Positions 27,837 to 35,353 of a DNA stretch of 64,000 bases are shown one piece after another. Made by a program: the position numbers and the translations under genes. The stretch is from UBA2108 sp002713215 (GTDB lineage: Bacteria; Bacteroidota; Bacteroidia; Flavobacteriales_G; Salibacteraceae), in assembly GCA_937891015.1 (NCBI GenBank), contig CALAPY010000008.1, forward strand, positions 25,511-89,510, read 5' to 3'. A model generated the notes under the pieces. The model had not been told where the DNA came from. It saw only the letters and a list, made by a program, of their open reading frames with translations, and ran no database searches. Each line of letters starts with the position of its first letter. Position 1 is the stretch's first letter.

Positions 27837-28670
27837 TTGAGTACTTACCAAAACCATAAAAAAGCCATACAGAGGCTGTATGATGAATCTCTCTATAAAT
27901 TCGTCGAATTTGATAAATTAGATTCAAAAGTCAAAGTCATTTGTGAAAGGTTTGACGAAAGTTGGAATTCTAAAGAAATATTTAAAACCGACCCAAGAAA
28001 ATACTCAACTCCTGGAAAAATTTTTCGCACTAATGAAAGAATTCGGCTCGCCAATAGTCTGTTGCCAAGGGAAAGTGACTCTTTTGAAAGTAAATATTTA
28101 ATTCCGCCGTTATCGGAATACCTTCTACTTACTTGTGCCGATAATTTAGGTCAGCAAAAGCACTACATTAGTTTTGACCAGTGGCTAGTCGCAAAGAAAT
28201 GTAAGAATGAACGGGATTTAATTCTTTATTCAATATGCTCTGAAGACCCAATAGAAGTTTCCAAACAATTATTCAAAGGCTATCAAAAAATTTATGGAGT
28301 TCGAAATTCATTTATGAACTTTTTCAATGAATTAATTTCAGAAAACGAATTCAACTTATTAAAGGCAAATATTAGACTAAGCTATTGTACAAACTACCCA
28401 GACAATCTTAACTTTCAATTTCATGGCTCTCAAGAAATAAAGAACTATCTCTACTCTATTAGAAATGATTTTACACATAAATCCATGACAACTGCCCCCA
28501 GCCAAATTTTATTTCCTGAACATACGGATGAATTTGGTTGGTACGTTCGCGATACGATTCATGATAAAGATATTACTACTAGAATCGAAGTTAGAGAAGC
28601 CTACTTGCAAAACCTTGAAGAGATAATTCAATTGGGTCTGTGGAAATTTATCGATACGGTCGAAACTTAA
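27837..28670 (+). CDS. HEPN-like protein of a two-gene cassette
   Basis: 277 residues from a TTG at 27837; the in-frame starts further upstream (GTG 27705, ATG 27744) lie inside attC-like site 2, so translation may begin there instead. The C-terminal third contains LYSIRNDFTHKSM, an R-N-x-x-x-H motif typical of HEPN RNase or RNase-like domains. The rest is helical and unrecognised. The next gene starts 9 bp downstream and encodes a GIY-YIG protein; together they could be a nuclease-based defence or toxin module. The start codon is uncertain. Confidence 0.6.
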   Translation: MSTYQNHKKAIQRLYDESLYKFVEFDKLDSKVKVICERFDESWNSKEIFKTDPRKYSTPGKIFRTNERIRLANSLLPRESDSFESKYLIPPLSEYLLLTCADNLGQQKHYISFDQWLVAKKCKNERDLILYSICSEDPIEVSKQLFKGYQKIYGVRNSFMNFFNELISENEFNLLKANIRLSYCTNYPDNLNFQFHGSQEIKNYLYSIRNDFTHKSMTTAPSQILFPEHTDEFGWYVRDTIHDKDITTRIEVREAYLQNLEEIIQLGLWKFIDTVET

Positions 28671-28679
28671 TTTATTGAG

Positions 28680-29090
28680 ATGAAAAAGCGAAAGGAAATT
28701 CAGGAGTTATACGAAACCTTGGTTAACTCTAAGGAAAATATTTTTCCAACGACTGGTAAAATTACTGTAAGCACTGAGCAAGGAGTTTATATTGTTTATA
28801 GTCCAACCGATGAAGTATTACATGTTGGAAGAACTAATGGCGGTAAAAACGGACTAAATCAACGACTATTGAATCATGTTAGAAATCAATCTTCTTTCTC
28901 CAAGCTGTATATGCAACCTAATAGCATAAAGTTAAGAGGTACGCACAAATTCAAATATTTGGAAGTGGAAAACGCTAAGGACCGAGCTTATCTTGAATCC
29001 TTGACAGCTGGAACTTTGTGTCCAGAGCACATTGGTACGGGTTTGAAAAGAAAATCAATAAATGCAAAGCATATAACAGCGGCCAAATAA
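28680..29090 (+). CDS. GIY-YIG nuclease-like protein
   Basis: 136 residues. The segment GVYIVYSPTDEVLHVGRTN, followed by LNQRLLNHV and a later Glu (AYLESLTAG), matches the GIY-YIG fold: the first Tyr is kept, the second motif is HVG rather than YIG, and the Arg and Glu are present. This suggests an endonuclease or a derived binding protein. It follows the HEPN-like gene by 9 bp, and its stop codon lies within the left part of attC-like site 3, so this pair is one cassette. Confidence 0.75.
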   Translation: MKKRKEIQELYETLVNSKENIFPTTGKITVSTEQGVYIVYSPTDEVLHVGRTNGGKNGLNQRLLNHVRNQSSFSKLYMQPNSIKLRGTHKFKYLEVENAKDRAYLESLTAGTLCPEHIGTGLKRKSINAKHITAAK

Positions 29091-29203
29091 GAAATAGGCA
29101 GGTCTGTTGTAAATTTGAAACGAATGAAAATTAATAACCCAATCCCTAGTACCGAAGTTTGTGCCTCGAAAAGCCTACTTCTCATGGCCACAGAACGTTA
29201 TAC
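29071..29203 (+). repeat. attC-like site 3 (133 bp, B arms)
   Basis: Inverse core ATATAAC at 29071-29077 and core GTTATAC at 29197-29203. Arms GCGGCCAAATAAGAAATAGGC and GCCTACTTCTCATGGCCAC pair. The central GTAAATTTGAAACG common to B-type sites is present, but the inner branch of the 213-bp version is missing. Confidence 0.78.
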
Positions 29204-29238
29204 TCAATTGCCTCAATCGGAATCCTAAATCGAAACCT

Positions 29239-29718
29239 GTGAAAAACTATCCAATTTTTATTAAAAGTTTAATTCCCATAACACTCTTTCTTACATCATT
29301 CTCTTTTTTATCTCAAGGCCAAGAAACAGACTCAATTTTTTCAATTCATGAAATGGAATGTTTACCCTTAGATTCATGTGAAAGATCCTTTTTCGTATTA
29401 GGAAAATTAGCCGAGAAATTAATCATTCAAAAACGTAGAAAATTTCAAAACCACCTCTATATTTTGAAAATTGATCAGATTGAAGGTATCGAAGAAAAAG
29501 TTAGAATTCAATTGTGCGAAGGTGCCGGAAATTTAAAAGGAGGTGGTTATGAAGAATTAGGGTGCTGGCCAAATTTCAAGAAGAGAAAAGTACCTTTAAA
29601 TTCTAATTTAGAATGGGGTCTTTTTGTTCATGTCTATTCGGCTCAATCACCACTAAAAAAAATAATTAATAACGACTTAGAAGAAGAAATCGTTAGGAAA
29701 TTCCTCAAGTCTTTATAG
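29239..29718 (+). CDS. Exported hypothetical protein (single-gene cassette)
   Basis: 159 residues from GTG at 29239, chosen because it opens a signal peptide (KNYPIFIKSLIPITLFL...SQGQ). An upstream GTG at 29161 lies inside attC-like site 3. The mature part contains CLPLDSCERSFFVLGKLAEK and CEGAGNLKGGGYEELGCW. I recognise no family. The cysteines could form disulfides in the periplasm. Confidence 0.6.
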   Translation: MKNYPIFIKSLIPITLFLTSFSFLSQGQETDSIFSIHEMECLPLDSCERSFFVLGKLAEKLIIQKRRKFQNHLYILKIDQIEGIEEKVRIQLCEGAGNLKGGGYEELGCWPNFKKRKVPLNSNLEWGLFVHVYSAQSPLKKIINNDLEEEIVRKFLKSL

Positions 29719-29738
29719 ATAGATTAAATGGCAAAAGA

Positions 29739-29953
29739 GTATAACAGCAGCCACAAAGCAAATAGGGCGGCTTGTTGTAAATTTGAAACGATAGAAATCT
29801 AATAAACATGAACCCGAGACCCGAAGTGAGTACAATAGTCAGCAAGTGTTTTGGTTCCCACGCGCAACACAAGAAGCGCAATAGGAATGAATGTTTGGCC
29901 ATCGCACCCAAAAGCATTTACCCCGCACTTGCCTTAGCCGTGGGGCGTTGACA
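29739..29953 (+). repeat. attC-like site 4 (long-B type, 215 bp)
   Basis: Inverse core GTATAAC at 29739-29745 and core GTTGACA at 29947-29953. Arms with GCAGCCACAAAGCAAATAG and CACTTGCCTTAGCCGTGGGG are imperfectly complementary. It shares the middle segments GTAAATTTGAAACG, GGTTCCCACGCG and GCAATAGGAATGAA with sites 2 and 6. Confidence 0.72.
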
Positions 29954-29966
29954 AACATTAAAATTC

Positions 29967-30335
29967 ATGAGTAACAAAATCTCTATTCAGAATAAACTAG
30001 CTGATTTCTATAACGCTTTTAACTCTAAACGTTGGAAGGTGGTTGAAGAACTTCTTTCGAACGATTTCTCATATTTCACAGATAACTGCATTACTCAAAA
30101 GAAAACGGACTTCCTTTCATTTATGAAGAAAAATGATTGGCAAGGAGAAAATTTCCGCTTAGATGGATTAAATATAACCGAATCTAAAGACCTAGCTATT
30201 GCAACCTATCAGACTGAATTTAAAGGAATATCAAATGGTTTAGAAATGAAAATTAGTGCAATTGAAACGATGGTTTTAAAACTTGAAGAGGATAAATGGA
30301 AAATTTATCACTTTCATACAACTAATAAAATTTAA
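29967..30335 (+). CDS. NTF2-like / SnoaL-type small protein
   Basis: 122 residues with the pattern of nuclear-transport-factor-2-like proteins: an N-terminal helix pair (LADFYNAFNSKRWKVVEELLSNDFSYF), then beta strands (ATYQTEFKG, MKISAIETMVLKLEEDKWKIYHFH). Such folds bind or convert small ligands. It starts 14 bp after core site 4 and fills one cassette on its own. Confidence 0.65.
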   Translation: MSNKISIQNKLADFYNAFNSKRWKVVEELLSNDFSYFTDNCITQKKTDFLSFMKKNDWQGENFRLDGLNITESKDLAIATYQTEFKGISNGLEMKISAIETMVLKLEEDKWKIYHFHTTNKI

Positions 30336-30367
30336 TAAATGAACGATTTGCCAACAAGAGCTATAAA

Positions 30368-30430
30368 ACATAACCAAGGGTTGGCTACGATAAAATGTTT
30401 TGGCTACATTTCATAGCCAGACCGTTAGGC
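30368..30430 (+). repeat. attC-like site 5 (short type, 63 bp)
   Basis: Inverse core ACATAAC at 30368-30374 and the perfect consensus core GTTAGGC at 30424-30430. Arms TTGGCTACGATAAAATG and CATTTCATAGCCAGACC pair with bulges and a loop of about nine bases. This is the closest to a textbook attC of the array. Confidence 0.82.
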
Positions 30431-30460
30431 TACATTTCTACCCAAAACCCAAACATTTTA

Positions 30461-30485
30461 CTTACTTTTGACGTTAGTAACGTTA
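30461..30485 (+). promoter_or_regulatory. higBA promoter and operator
   Basis: TACTTTTG (30463-30470) fits the Bacteroidota -7 element. Immediately after it ACGTTA occurs twice (30471-30476 and 30480-30485), giving the palindrome TAACGTTA at 30478-30485. This is a likely binding site for the HigA antitoxin. Confidence 0.55.
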
Positions 30486-30491
30486 AAGTGT

Positions 30492-30773
30492 ATGATTTTA
30501 TCCTTTGGTTCCAAAGAAACCGAGAAAATTTGGGACGGAATTCGAGTTAAGAAACTGCCGCTTGAAATTCAAACTGTCGGTCGGAGAAAACTGAGAATGT
30601 TGAATAACTCAACCGACATTAAAGATCTTCGAATTCCTCCTTCAAATCGATTGGAAAAACTCGGCGGAAACTTGGATGGATTTTACAGCATTAGAATTTA
30701 TAAGCAATGGAGAATCATTTTCATTTGGCAAAATGGAAACTCCAAAGAAGTTGAAATAGTTGATTATCATTAA
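30492..30773 (+). CDS. higB: HigB-type toxin (RelE superfamily mRNA interferase)
   Basis: 93 residues. Motifs RKLRMLNNSTDIKDLRIPPSNRLEKL and YSIRIYKQWRIIFIW are those of HigB/RelE toxins that cut mRNA on the ribosome. ATG at 30492 was chosen as the family start; the upstream TTG lies in the promoter. It is followed after 10 bp by its antitoxin gene, in the toxin-first order usual for HigBA. Confidence 0.92.
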   Translation: MILSFGSKETEKIWDGIRVKKLPLEIQTVGRRKLRMLNNSTDIKDLRIPPSNRLEKLGGNLDGFYSIRIYKQWRIIFIWQNGNSKEVEIVDYH

Positions 30774-30783
30774 ATATTGAAAG

Positions 30784-31086
30784 ATGGAAAAGCTACCTAA
30801 TATTCACCCAGGAGAAATTTTACTTCATGAGTTTCTAGAGCCTATGGAAGTTTCTGCTTATAGACTTTCAAAGGATTGCAAAATTCCTCAAACTCGAATT
30901 TCAGAGATTATCAAAGGAAACCGAAGAATTACGGCAGACACAGCTGTTCGTTTAAGTAGATACTTTGGAAATTCCGCTAAGTTTTGGCTTGGACTTCAAG
31001 ATGATTACGATATTGAAGAAGAACTTGAAGAAAAGAAATCCGAGCTCGAATTGATTGCTAAACTTGGAAGAAAAAACGTAGCCTAA
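30784..31086 (+). CDS. higA: HigA-type antitoxin (HTH XRE)
   Basis: 100 residues. The start NIHPGEILLHEFLEPMEVSAYRLS and the helix-turn-helix IPQTRISEIIKGNRRITADTA identify the HigA/VapI family. It neutralises HigB and represses the operon. The stop codon (31084-31086) lies inside the inverse core GCCTAAC of attC-like site 6, so the gene is cut to the cassette boundary. Confidence 0.93.
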   Translation: MEKLPNIHPGEILLHEFLEPMEVSAYRLSKDCKIPQTRISEIIKGNRRITADTAVRLSRYFGNSAKFWLGLQDDYDIEEELEEKKSELELIAKLGRKNVA

Positions 31087-31293
31087 CAACGGCTAAAAGG
31101 CAAATGCTAGCAGTTGTGTAAATTTGAAACGATATGCCTCGAATAAACGATATTGTTAAACCTAAGTGTACGGCTCGTATGCTTTTGGTGGTTGGTTCCC
31201 ACGCGCTCTATCAAAAAGCAATAGAAATGGAAATTTTGTCAGCGCGCCCAAAATTGCTTTGCCCGCACTTGTTTTAGCTGCGGGGCGTTGTAT
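31081..31293 (+). repeat. attC-like site 6 (long-B type, 213 bp)
   Basis: Perfect inverse core GCCTAAC at 31081-31087 and core GTTGTAT at 31287-31293. Arms CAACGGCTAAAAGGCAAATGC and GCACTTGTTTTAGCTGC are imperfectly complementary. The middle has GTAAATTTGAAACG and GGTTCCCACGCG, as in site 4. Confidence 0.78.
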
Positions 31294-31348
31294 GCGATTT
31301 GAACGATAAACACTTTGACAAATCGAAAACTATCAATATGTTTGCATT

Positions 31349-31651
31349 GTGAATGAAAAACAATTTATAGAAGTTAGTAAGTCATTAACCAATCGAACTC
31401 GTTTGAAAATATTGGAATGGTTAAAAGAACCTGATGAAAACTTCCCACCTCACCCAACTCTTGGACATTTTGACTTTGGTGTTTGTGGAACATTTATACA
31501 AAAGAAAACTGAAATGTCACAATCTACAATTTCTACATATTTAAATAGTATGGAAAAATGTGAGTTGCTTATTTCTACACGAAAAGGGAAATGGACTTAT
31601 TTCAAACGAAATGAAAAAATAATAAAGGACTATATTGAATACTTAAAATAA
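31349..31651 (+). CDS. ArsR-like winged-helix regulator
   Basis: 100 residues from GTG at 31349. N-terminal helix LTNRTRLKILEWL, a GHFDFGVCGTF insertion, and the recognition helix MSQSTISTYLNSMEKCELL fit the ArsR superfamily. TTTG at 31314-31317 and TATGTTTG at 31337-31344 form a good Bacteroidota promoter with 19-20 bp spacing, and the start site would fall at or next to the GTG, so the transcript may be leaderless. Probably controls the cupin gene 49 bp downstream. Confidence 0.78.
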   Translation: MNEKQFIEVSKSLTNRTRLKILEWLKEPDENFPPHPTLGHFDFGVCGTFIQKKTEMSQSTISTYLNSMEKCELLISTRKGKWTYFKRNEKIIKDYIEYLK

Positions 31652-31666
31652 TTTTTTTAACTAAAT

Positions 31667-31686
31667 ATATCGATAATTCTAGATAT
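31667..31686 (+). promoter_or_regulatory. Palindromic operator candidate between ArsR-like and cupin genes
   Basis: ATATC (31667-31671) and GATAT (31682-31686) are inverted with ten bases between, and TATCGATA (31668-31675) is itself a palindrome. Placed in the 49-bp gap in front of the cupin gene. Confidence 0.35.
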
Positions 31687-31700
31687 TAAAATATGCTATT

Positions 31701-32030
31701 ATGATAAATACAAACAAATTGATTTCAAAGTTTCCAGAAGCGCAAATTCCTTTAGAAGGCGTAAGTTCACGACTTATTCAAGCTGGAGAACAACAATTTA
31801 TTTTTATGGAATTTGAGAATGACACTGAAGTTGCACCACATTCGCACAATGCACAATGGGGAGTAGTACTAGATGGAGAAATGGAAATAACGATAAGTGG
31901 AGAAATTCATAAATTGAAAAAAGGAGATTCCTATTTTATAAAAAAAGATGAAATTCACTCTGCAAAGATTAAGGCAGGTTATAAAGATTTGACCTTATTT
32001 GACCAAGCAGACAGATACAAAGAAAAATAA
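31701..32030 (+). CDS. Cupin-domain protein
   Basis: 109 residues, a single small beta-barrel cupin. Metal-binding motif 1 reads APHSHNAQWGVVLDGEMEI and motif 2 GDSYFIKKDEIHSA, giving the usual His/His/(Gln)/His set. It binds a metal and perhaps a small ligand; the reaction is unknown. It shares the cassette with the ArsR-like gene, which suggests ligand-linked control. Confidence 0.85.
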   Translation: MINTNKLISKFPEAQIPLEGVSSRLIQAGEQQFIFMEFENDTEVAPHSHNAQWGVVLDGEMEITISGEIHKLKKGDSYFIKKDEIHSAKIKAGYKDLTLFDQADRYKEK

Positions 32031-32036
32031 AACTGC

Positions 32037-32168
32037 ATACAACAACGTATATAAAAAATAGTGGTTTAGTTGCTTAATCGAAATGAATTTTATAAATTTA
32101 ATGTCAGTAATTTAACCAAAAATTAGTGCGTAAAAATCCGCTACTTTTCATATACAAAACCGTTATCG
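32037..32168 (+). repeat. attC-like site 7 (long-A type, 132 bp)
   Basis: Inverse core ATACAAC at 32037-32043 and core GTTATCG at 32162-32168. Arms ACGTATATAAAAAATAGTGG and CCGCTACTTTTCATATAC pair. Nearly the same sequence as site 1, 5.4 kb upstream, although the genes on either side are unrelated. Confidence 0.8.
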
Positions 32169-32188
32169 ATAATTAAAACAAGACCTTA

Positions 32189-32773
32189 ATGCACGAAAAG
32201 TTCATTAATTACTTCTCCAAAATATCGCCTCTTTCAATTGAAGAGTCTGAAGCGATTATCACCAGCATGCAAACTAAAGCATTGAAAAAGGGAGAGTATT
32301 TATTAAAAGAAGGACAGATTTCGGCAAACACATATTTCGTACTTGGAGGCTGTATACGAGAATACATTCTATCTGATGGAGAAGAAAAGACTACGAATTT
32401 CTTTTCTGAGGAACAATGGGCTATCTCACTAAATAGTTTATCTCCTAAAAGTTCAGCAACACACAATTGGGTTTGTATTGAAGACACCATTGTTGTTGTG
32501 GGCAATGAACAACAAGCTCAAGATCTTTTCAAACACTTCCCGAGGTTCGAAACAATTTCTCGAGCAATAATGGAAGTAGCTTTTGCTGAACAAAAAGAAG
32601 CGTTAGCTTCTTATTATATAGACTCACCCGAACAGCGATATCTTAAGCTGCTAAAATCAAGACCTAGCTTATTGCAGCGAATTCCTCAATATCATATCGC
32701 CAGTTATATTGGTGTAAAACCCGAATCTTTAAGTCGCATTAGAAAGCGAATTGCCATATCCTCTGATGAATAG
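32189..32773 (+). CDS. Crp/Fnr-family transcriptional regulator
   Basis: 194 residues: an N-terminal cyclic-nucleotide-binding-like beta barrel (KKGEYLLKEGQISANTYFVLGGCIREYIL) and a C-terminal winged helix (ASYIGVKPESLSRIRKRI). No FNR-type Cys set is present. Such Bacteroidota members usually act on adjacent genes; here a reductase gene lies convergently, with stop codons touching. A paralogue is at 52371-52943. It begins 21 bp after core site 7. Confidence 0.88.
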   Translation: MHEKFINYFSKISPLSIEESEAIITSMQTKALKKGEYLLKEGQISANTYFVLGGCIREYILSDGEEKTTNFFSEEQWAISLNSLSPKSSATHNWVCIEDTIVVVGNEQQAQDLFKHFPRFETISRAIMEVAFAEQKEALASYYIDSPEQRYLKLLKSRPSLLQRIPQYHIASYIGVKPESLSRIRKRIAISSDE

Positions 32774-33706
32774 CTAAATAGTTATAACAACATTGCCTCT
32801 TTTATGCCCTTTCTCAACATAAGTGTGAGCTTCCGGCATTTTTTCTAAAGGATAAATTCTGTCTATTACAGGCTTAATCTTCTCTTGTTCAGCCAATGAT
32901 TTTAAATTGAGAAAAGCCTCTTTAGGAGTTAACGGAATTCCGTGATCAATTGAAATGTATTTACCCTTTGGCAAAAGAGCTTTTTTGCTTTTCTCTTTAA
33001 GTGTTGAGGTTTTAGAGTTTCCAACAGCGTCTATTACATATTTGTAAGTCTCTAAATGTGATTCAGCGTCTTCTGTCATATAATCAATCACAAAATCACT
33101 ACCCAAAGACTTTACTAATTCAAAGTTCCTTCCACTGCAAACGCTTGTGACAATGGCTCCTGCATTCTTTGCCAATTGTATCGCCATGCTCCCAATGCTA
33201 CCTGAAGCTCCATAAATTAAAACCTTATCCCCCTTATTTATGACAGCCTTATGCAACAAATGTGAGGCGAGTAATCCACCATACGGGATGGCTGCTGCCT
33301 CTTTATGGCTGATATTCTTGGGCTTAAGGGCAATGTGCCAATCTTCAGGCAGGCATATATATTCAGCATAAGAACCAAAATGACGCTTTGTTGGTGAAAC
33401 CGAACCATATGCAAAAACTTCATCACCAATATTAAATGAAGACACAGTTTTACCCATACTCTCTACAATACCAGATGATACCATACCCAAAATCGGGTTT
33501 CTTGGTTTTCCAAAACCGAATACACACTGAAGGATGAACTTTGGAATAGGTGATTCGTTCATTCTGCGAATAAGTACATCACTCGTTGTGACAGACGTAG
33601 CGTGAATCTTAATGAGAATTTCATTGTCCTTTGGTGAGGGCTTTCCGACTTCTGTTAACACTAAGTTTTCTGAACCTCCGTATTTTAAACACTCAATAGC
33701 TTTCAT
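32774..33706 (-). CDS. MDR-family NAD(P)H quinone oxidoreductase / alcohol dehydrogenase-like
   Basis: 310 residues, zinc-less medium-chain reductase. The N-terminal GroES-like fold contains SDVLIRRMN and PILGMVSSGIVESMGK, and the Rossmann motif is KVLIYGASGSIGSMAIQLAK. Catalyses NAD(P)H-linked reduction of quinones or enones. This is the only clear minus-strand gene in the array. Its stop abuts the Crp-family stop (32773/32774), so the cassette holds a convergent pair. Confidence 0.88.
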   Translation of the reverse strand: MKAIECLKYGGSENLVLTEVGKPSPKDNEILIKIHATSVTTSDVLIRRMNESPIPKFILQCVFGFGKPRNPILGMVSSGIVESMGKTVSSFNIGDEVFAYGSVSPTKRHFGSYAEYICLPEDWHIALKPKNISHKEAAAIPYGGLLASHLLHKAVINKGDKVLIYGASGSIGSMAIQLAKNAGAIVTSVCSGRNFELVKSLGSDFVIDYMTEDAESHLETYKYVIDAVGNSKTSTLKEKSKKALLPKGKYISIDHGIPLTPKEAFLNLKSLAEQEKIKPVIDRIYPLEKMPEAHTYVEKGHKRGNVVITI

Positions 33707-33840
33707 AATCTTTACTTTTTTATATCAGCAAAATTGTCCTTTAACCAATCTAATATCATTGACTTGAGTTAAGAAATGAAATAAACTAATTTAGCTTAGG
33801 AGTAATAGAGATTAATAATGAATAACTAAAAAGAAAAAAC

Positions 33841-33907
33841 CGATAACAATGAGTAAAATGCATAGCTTCCCGACGTCAGCCACGACATCTTACTCCAGCC
33901 GTTGTAT
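33841..33907 (+). repeat. attC-like site 8 (short type, 67 bp)
   Basis: Inverse core CGATAAC at 33841-33847 and core GTTGTAT at 33901-33907. GAGTAAAAT and ATCTTACTC form the arm stem. It ends the Crp/reductase cassette. Confidence 0.65.
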
Positions 33908-34008
33908 GCCATACAGAATCCCACCCACATTCAGGCACATTTGGCTACCTTGACGCACGAGCGAAAGCTCGCAGCCAAAAGAGCCTGAATTTTTGCTGAC
34001 GCCAACGG
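33906..34008 (+). repeat. Nested hairpin element before the metal/thiol operon
   Basis: Three nested stems: TTCAGGC (33930-33936) with GCCTGAA (33983-33989), TTTGGCT (33940-33946) with AGCCAAA (33973-33979), and the tetraloop hairpin CGAGC-GAAA-GCTCG around 33958-33971. The flanks (GCCATACA...CCACATT and TTTTTGCTGACGCCAACG) resemble the elements at 26486 and 36069. It might be a regulatory leader, terminator or remnant recombination site. Confidence 0.5.
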
Positions 34009-34101
34009 ACTGAAAAAAAGGACGAAAAAATTTGGAGACCACCCCCTGACCAGTCTCACCTTTGTAGCGTAGTTAATTTTAATCATTAAAAACGTAATAC
34101 A

Positions 34102-34374
34102 ATGAAAAGACAGATTGAAATATTTACAGCCAGATGTCCAGTATGTGAACCAGTAGTAAAAACAGTAAAAGAAATGGCTTGCGACTCTTGCGAAGTTACT
34201 GTCTATAATCTTGTGGAACAATGTGATGACAAAGTCTGTGTTGACAAAATGAAAAAATATAACATTAATTCGCTGCCAGCAGTAGCTGTTAATGAAAAAT
34301 TACTTTCCTGCTGTCAAAACAGAGGTGTAAGTAAAGAAGAATTAGCAGCAGCAGGCATTGGTAAAGACATTTGA
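34102..34374 (+). CDS. Thioredoxin/glutaredoxin-like thiol protein
   Basis: 90 residues. Active-site-like FTARCPVCEPVV (CPVC) at the N-terminus, two further Cys pairs (CDSC, CDDKVC) and CC near the C-terminus, plus the cis-Pro region NSLPAVAVNEKLL. A small cytoplasmic thiol carrier, perhaps metal binding. First gene of a four-gene cassette, followed by a hairpin and then the CsoR-HMA gene. Confidence 0.75.
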   Translation: MKRQIEIFTARCPVCEPVVKTVKEMACDSCEVTVYNLVEQCDDKVCVDKMKKYNINSLPAVAVNEKLLSCCQNRGVSKEELAAAGIGKDI

Positions 34375-34384
34375 TTTTTGAACC

Positions 34385-34426
34385 AAACCACCCAATTTCT
34401 AATCAAAGGAAGTTGGGTGGTTTTAA
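34385..34426 (+). terminator. Hairpin with T-run inside the metal/thiol operon
   Basis: AAACCACCCAA (34385-34395) and TTGGGTGGTTT (34413-34423) make a perfect 11-bp stem with a 17-base loop, followed by T. It may end the thioredoxin-like transcript or attenuate the genes behind it. Confidence 0.65.
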
Positions 34427-34437
34427 TTGAATAAGTT

Positions 34438-35007
34438 ATGTTGCCAAGAGATTTAACAAAAGACCTTAAAGACCGGCTAAATAGCATTAAAGGTCAGGTT
34501 GAAGGAGTGATAAAAATGCTTGACCAAAGCGATGACCCTTCTCAAATATTAAATCAATTTAAAGCTATAAATAAAGGATTTGAGAAAACCCAGTTCCTTC
34601 TATTAGATGAGGTTTTCCGTAAAACTTTGGCATTGAAAATATCAGAGGCATTAGAAGCCTGTCCGGGCAACTGTGGTCAAGAAGAAAAAATAGCAATAAT
34701 TAAAAAGCAATTTCCTGATTTGGGCTTATACGAACTAACAGACAAAATGCAGGAAATTGAAAAAGTTTATGAATTTATAAACAGGCAAAACGAAAGTATG
34801 AAAGAAATATCATTAACCATTGAAAATATGGTTTGCCAAGGGTGTGCAGAAAAAATTACCGACATTTTAAAGGAAGAAAAAGGTGTGGAAAATGTGAAAA
34901 CAAAGGCAATGAGAAAAATAGTGGATATAAAATTTAACCCGAACAAAACAAATGAAAATAAGCTCAAAGCAATTTTGACAAAATCAGGATATAAACCCAA
35001 AGATTAA
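34438..35007 (+). CDS. CsoR/RcnR-like domain fused to an HMA metal-binding domain
   Basis: 189 residues. Residues about 1-85 look like the all-helical CsoR/FrmR (DUF156) repressor domain: LKDRLNSIKGQVEGVIKML is its signature. A Cys pair CPGNC lies at its end instead of the usual helix-2 Cys. After a linker, residues about 118-189 form an HMA domain with MVCQGC and a ferredoxin-like pattern. A sensor carrying its own metallochaperone domain is unusual. It probably senses Cu, Hg or a related soft metal and controls this operon. Confidence 0.7.
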   Translation: MLPRDLTKDLKDRLNSIKGQVEGVIKMLDQSDDPSQILNQFKAINKGFEKTQFLLLDEVFRKTLALKISEALEACPGNCGQEEKIAIIKKQFPDLGLYELTDKMQEIEKVYEFINRQNESMKEISLTIENMVCQGCAEKITDILKEEKGVENVKTKAMRKIVDIKFNPNKTNENKLKAILTKSGYKPKD

Positions 35008-35017
35008 ATTTAGTCAG

Positions 35018-35353
35018 ATGAGTAGAAGAATATTATTTGTCATTTTATTAATATTTCAAACATTCTTTTTTGCCTGTTCAGGAAGCAATTCTCAAAATAA
35101 TCAAACAGGTTTAAATGAAGGAGAGGTCAAGCTTATTGAAATACCTATTGACGGAATGAGTTGTATGTCTTGCGTTGCGAATGTTAAAACGACCTTGTCA
35201 AGTATGGATGGAGTTGTGGAGGTAATTGTAAGCCTGCAAGAAAAGAATGCTAAAGTAAGGTATGACATTCAAAAAGTTACGGCCGAACAATTGAAAAATG
35301 CTATTAATAAGTTGAGCTACAAAGCAGGTAAACCAAAAGAATTAACCGAATGA
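35018..35353 (+). CDS. Lipoprotein with HMA (MerP-like) domain
   Basis: 111 residues. A lipoprotein signal peptide ends at FFFACSG (lipobox FAC), followed by a heavy-metal-associated domain with GMSCMSCVANVKTTL. It would bind a soft metal ion at the outer face of a membrane and pass it to a transporter. The stop codon overlaps the ATG of the next gene (ATGA). Confidence 0.8.
   Translation: MSRRILFVILLIFQTFFFACSGSNSQNNQTGLNEGEVKLIEIPIDGMSCMSCVANVKTTLSSMDGVVEVIVSLQEKNAKVRYDIQKVTAEQLKNAINKLSYKAGKPKELTE

Noticed and set aside
26604..32168. A-type repeats interpreted as transposon ends or a CRISPR array
   Set aside because: Copies are kilobases apart, contain no spacers of constant size, and are themselves hairpins with attC-type cores; no transposase lies between them.
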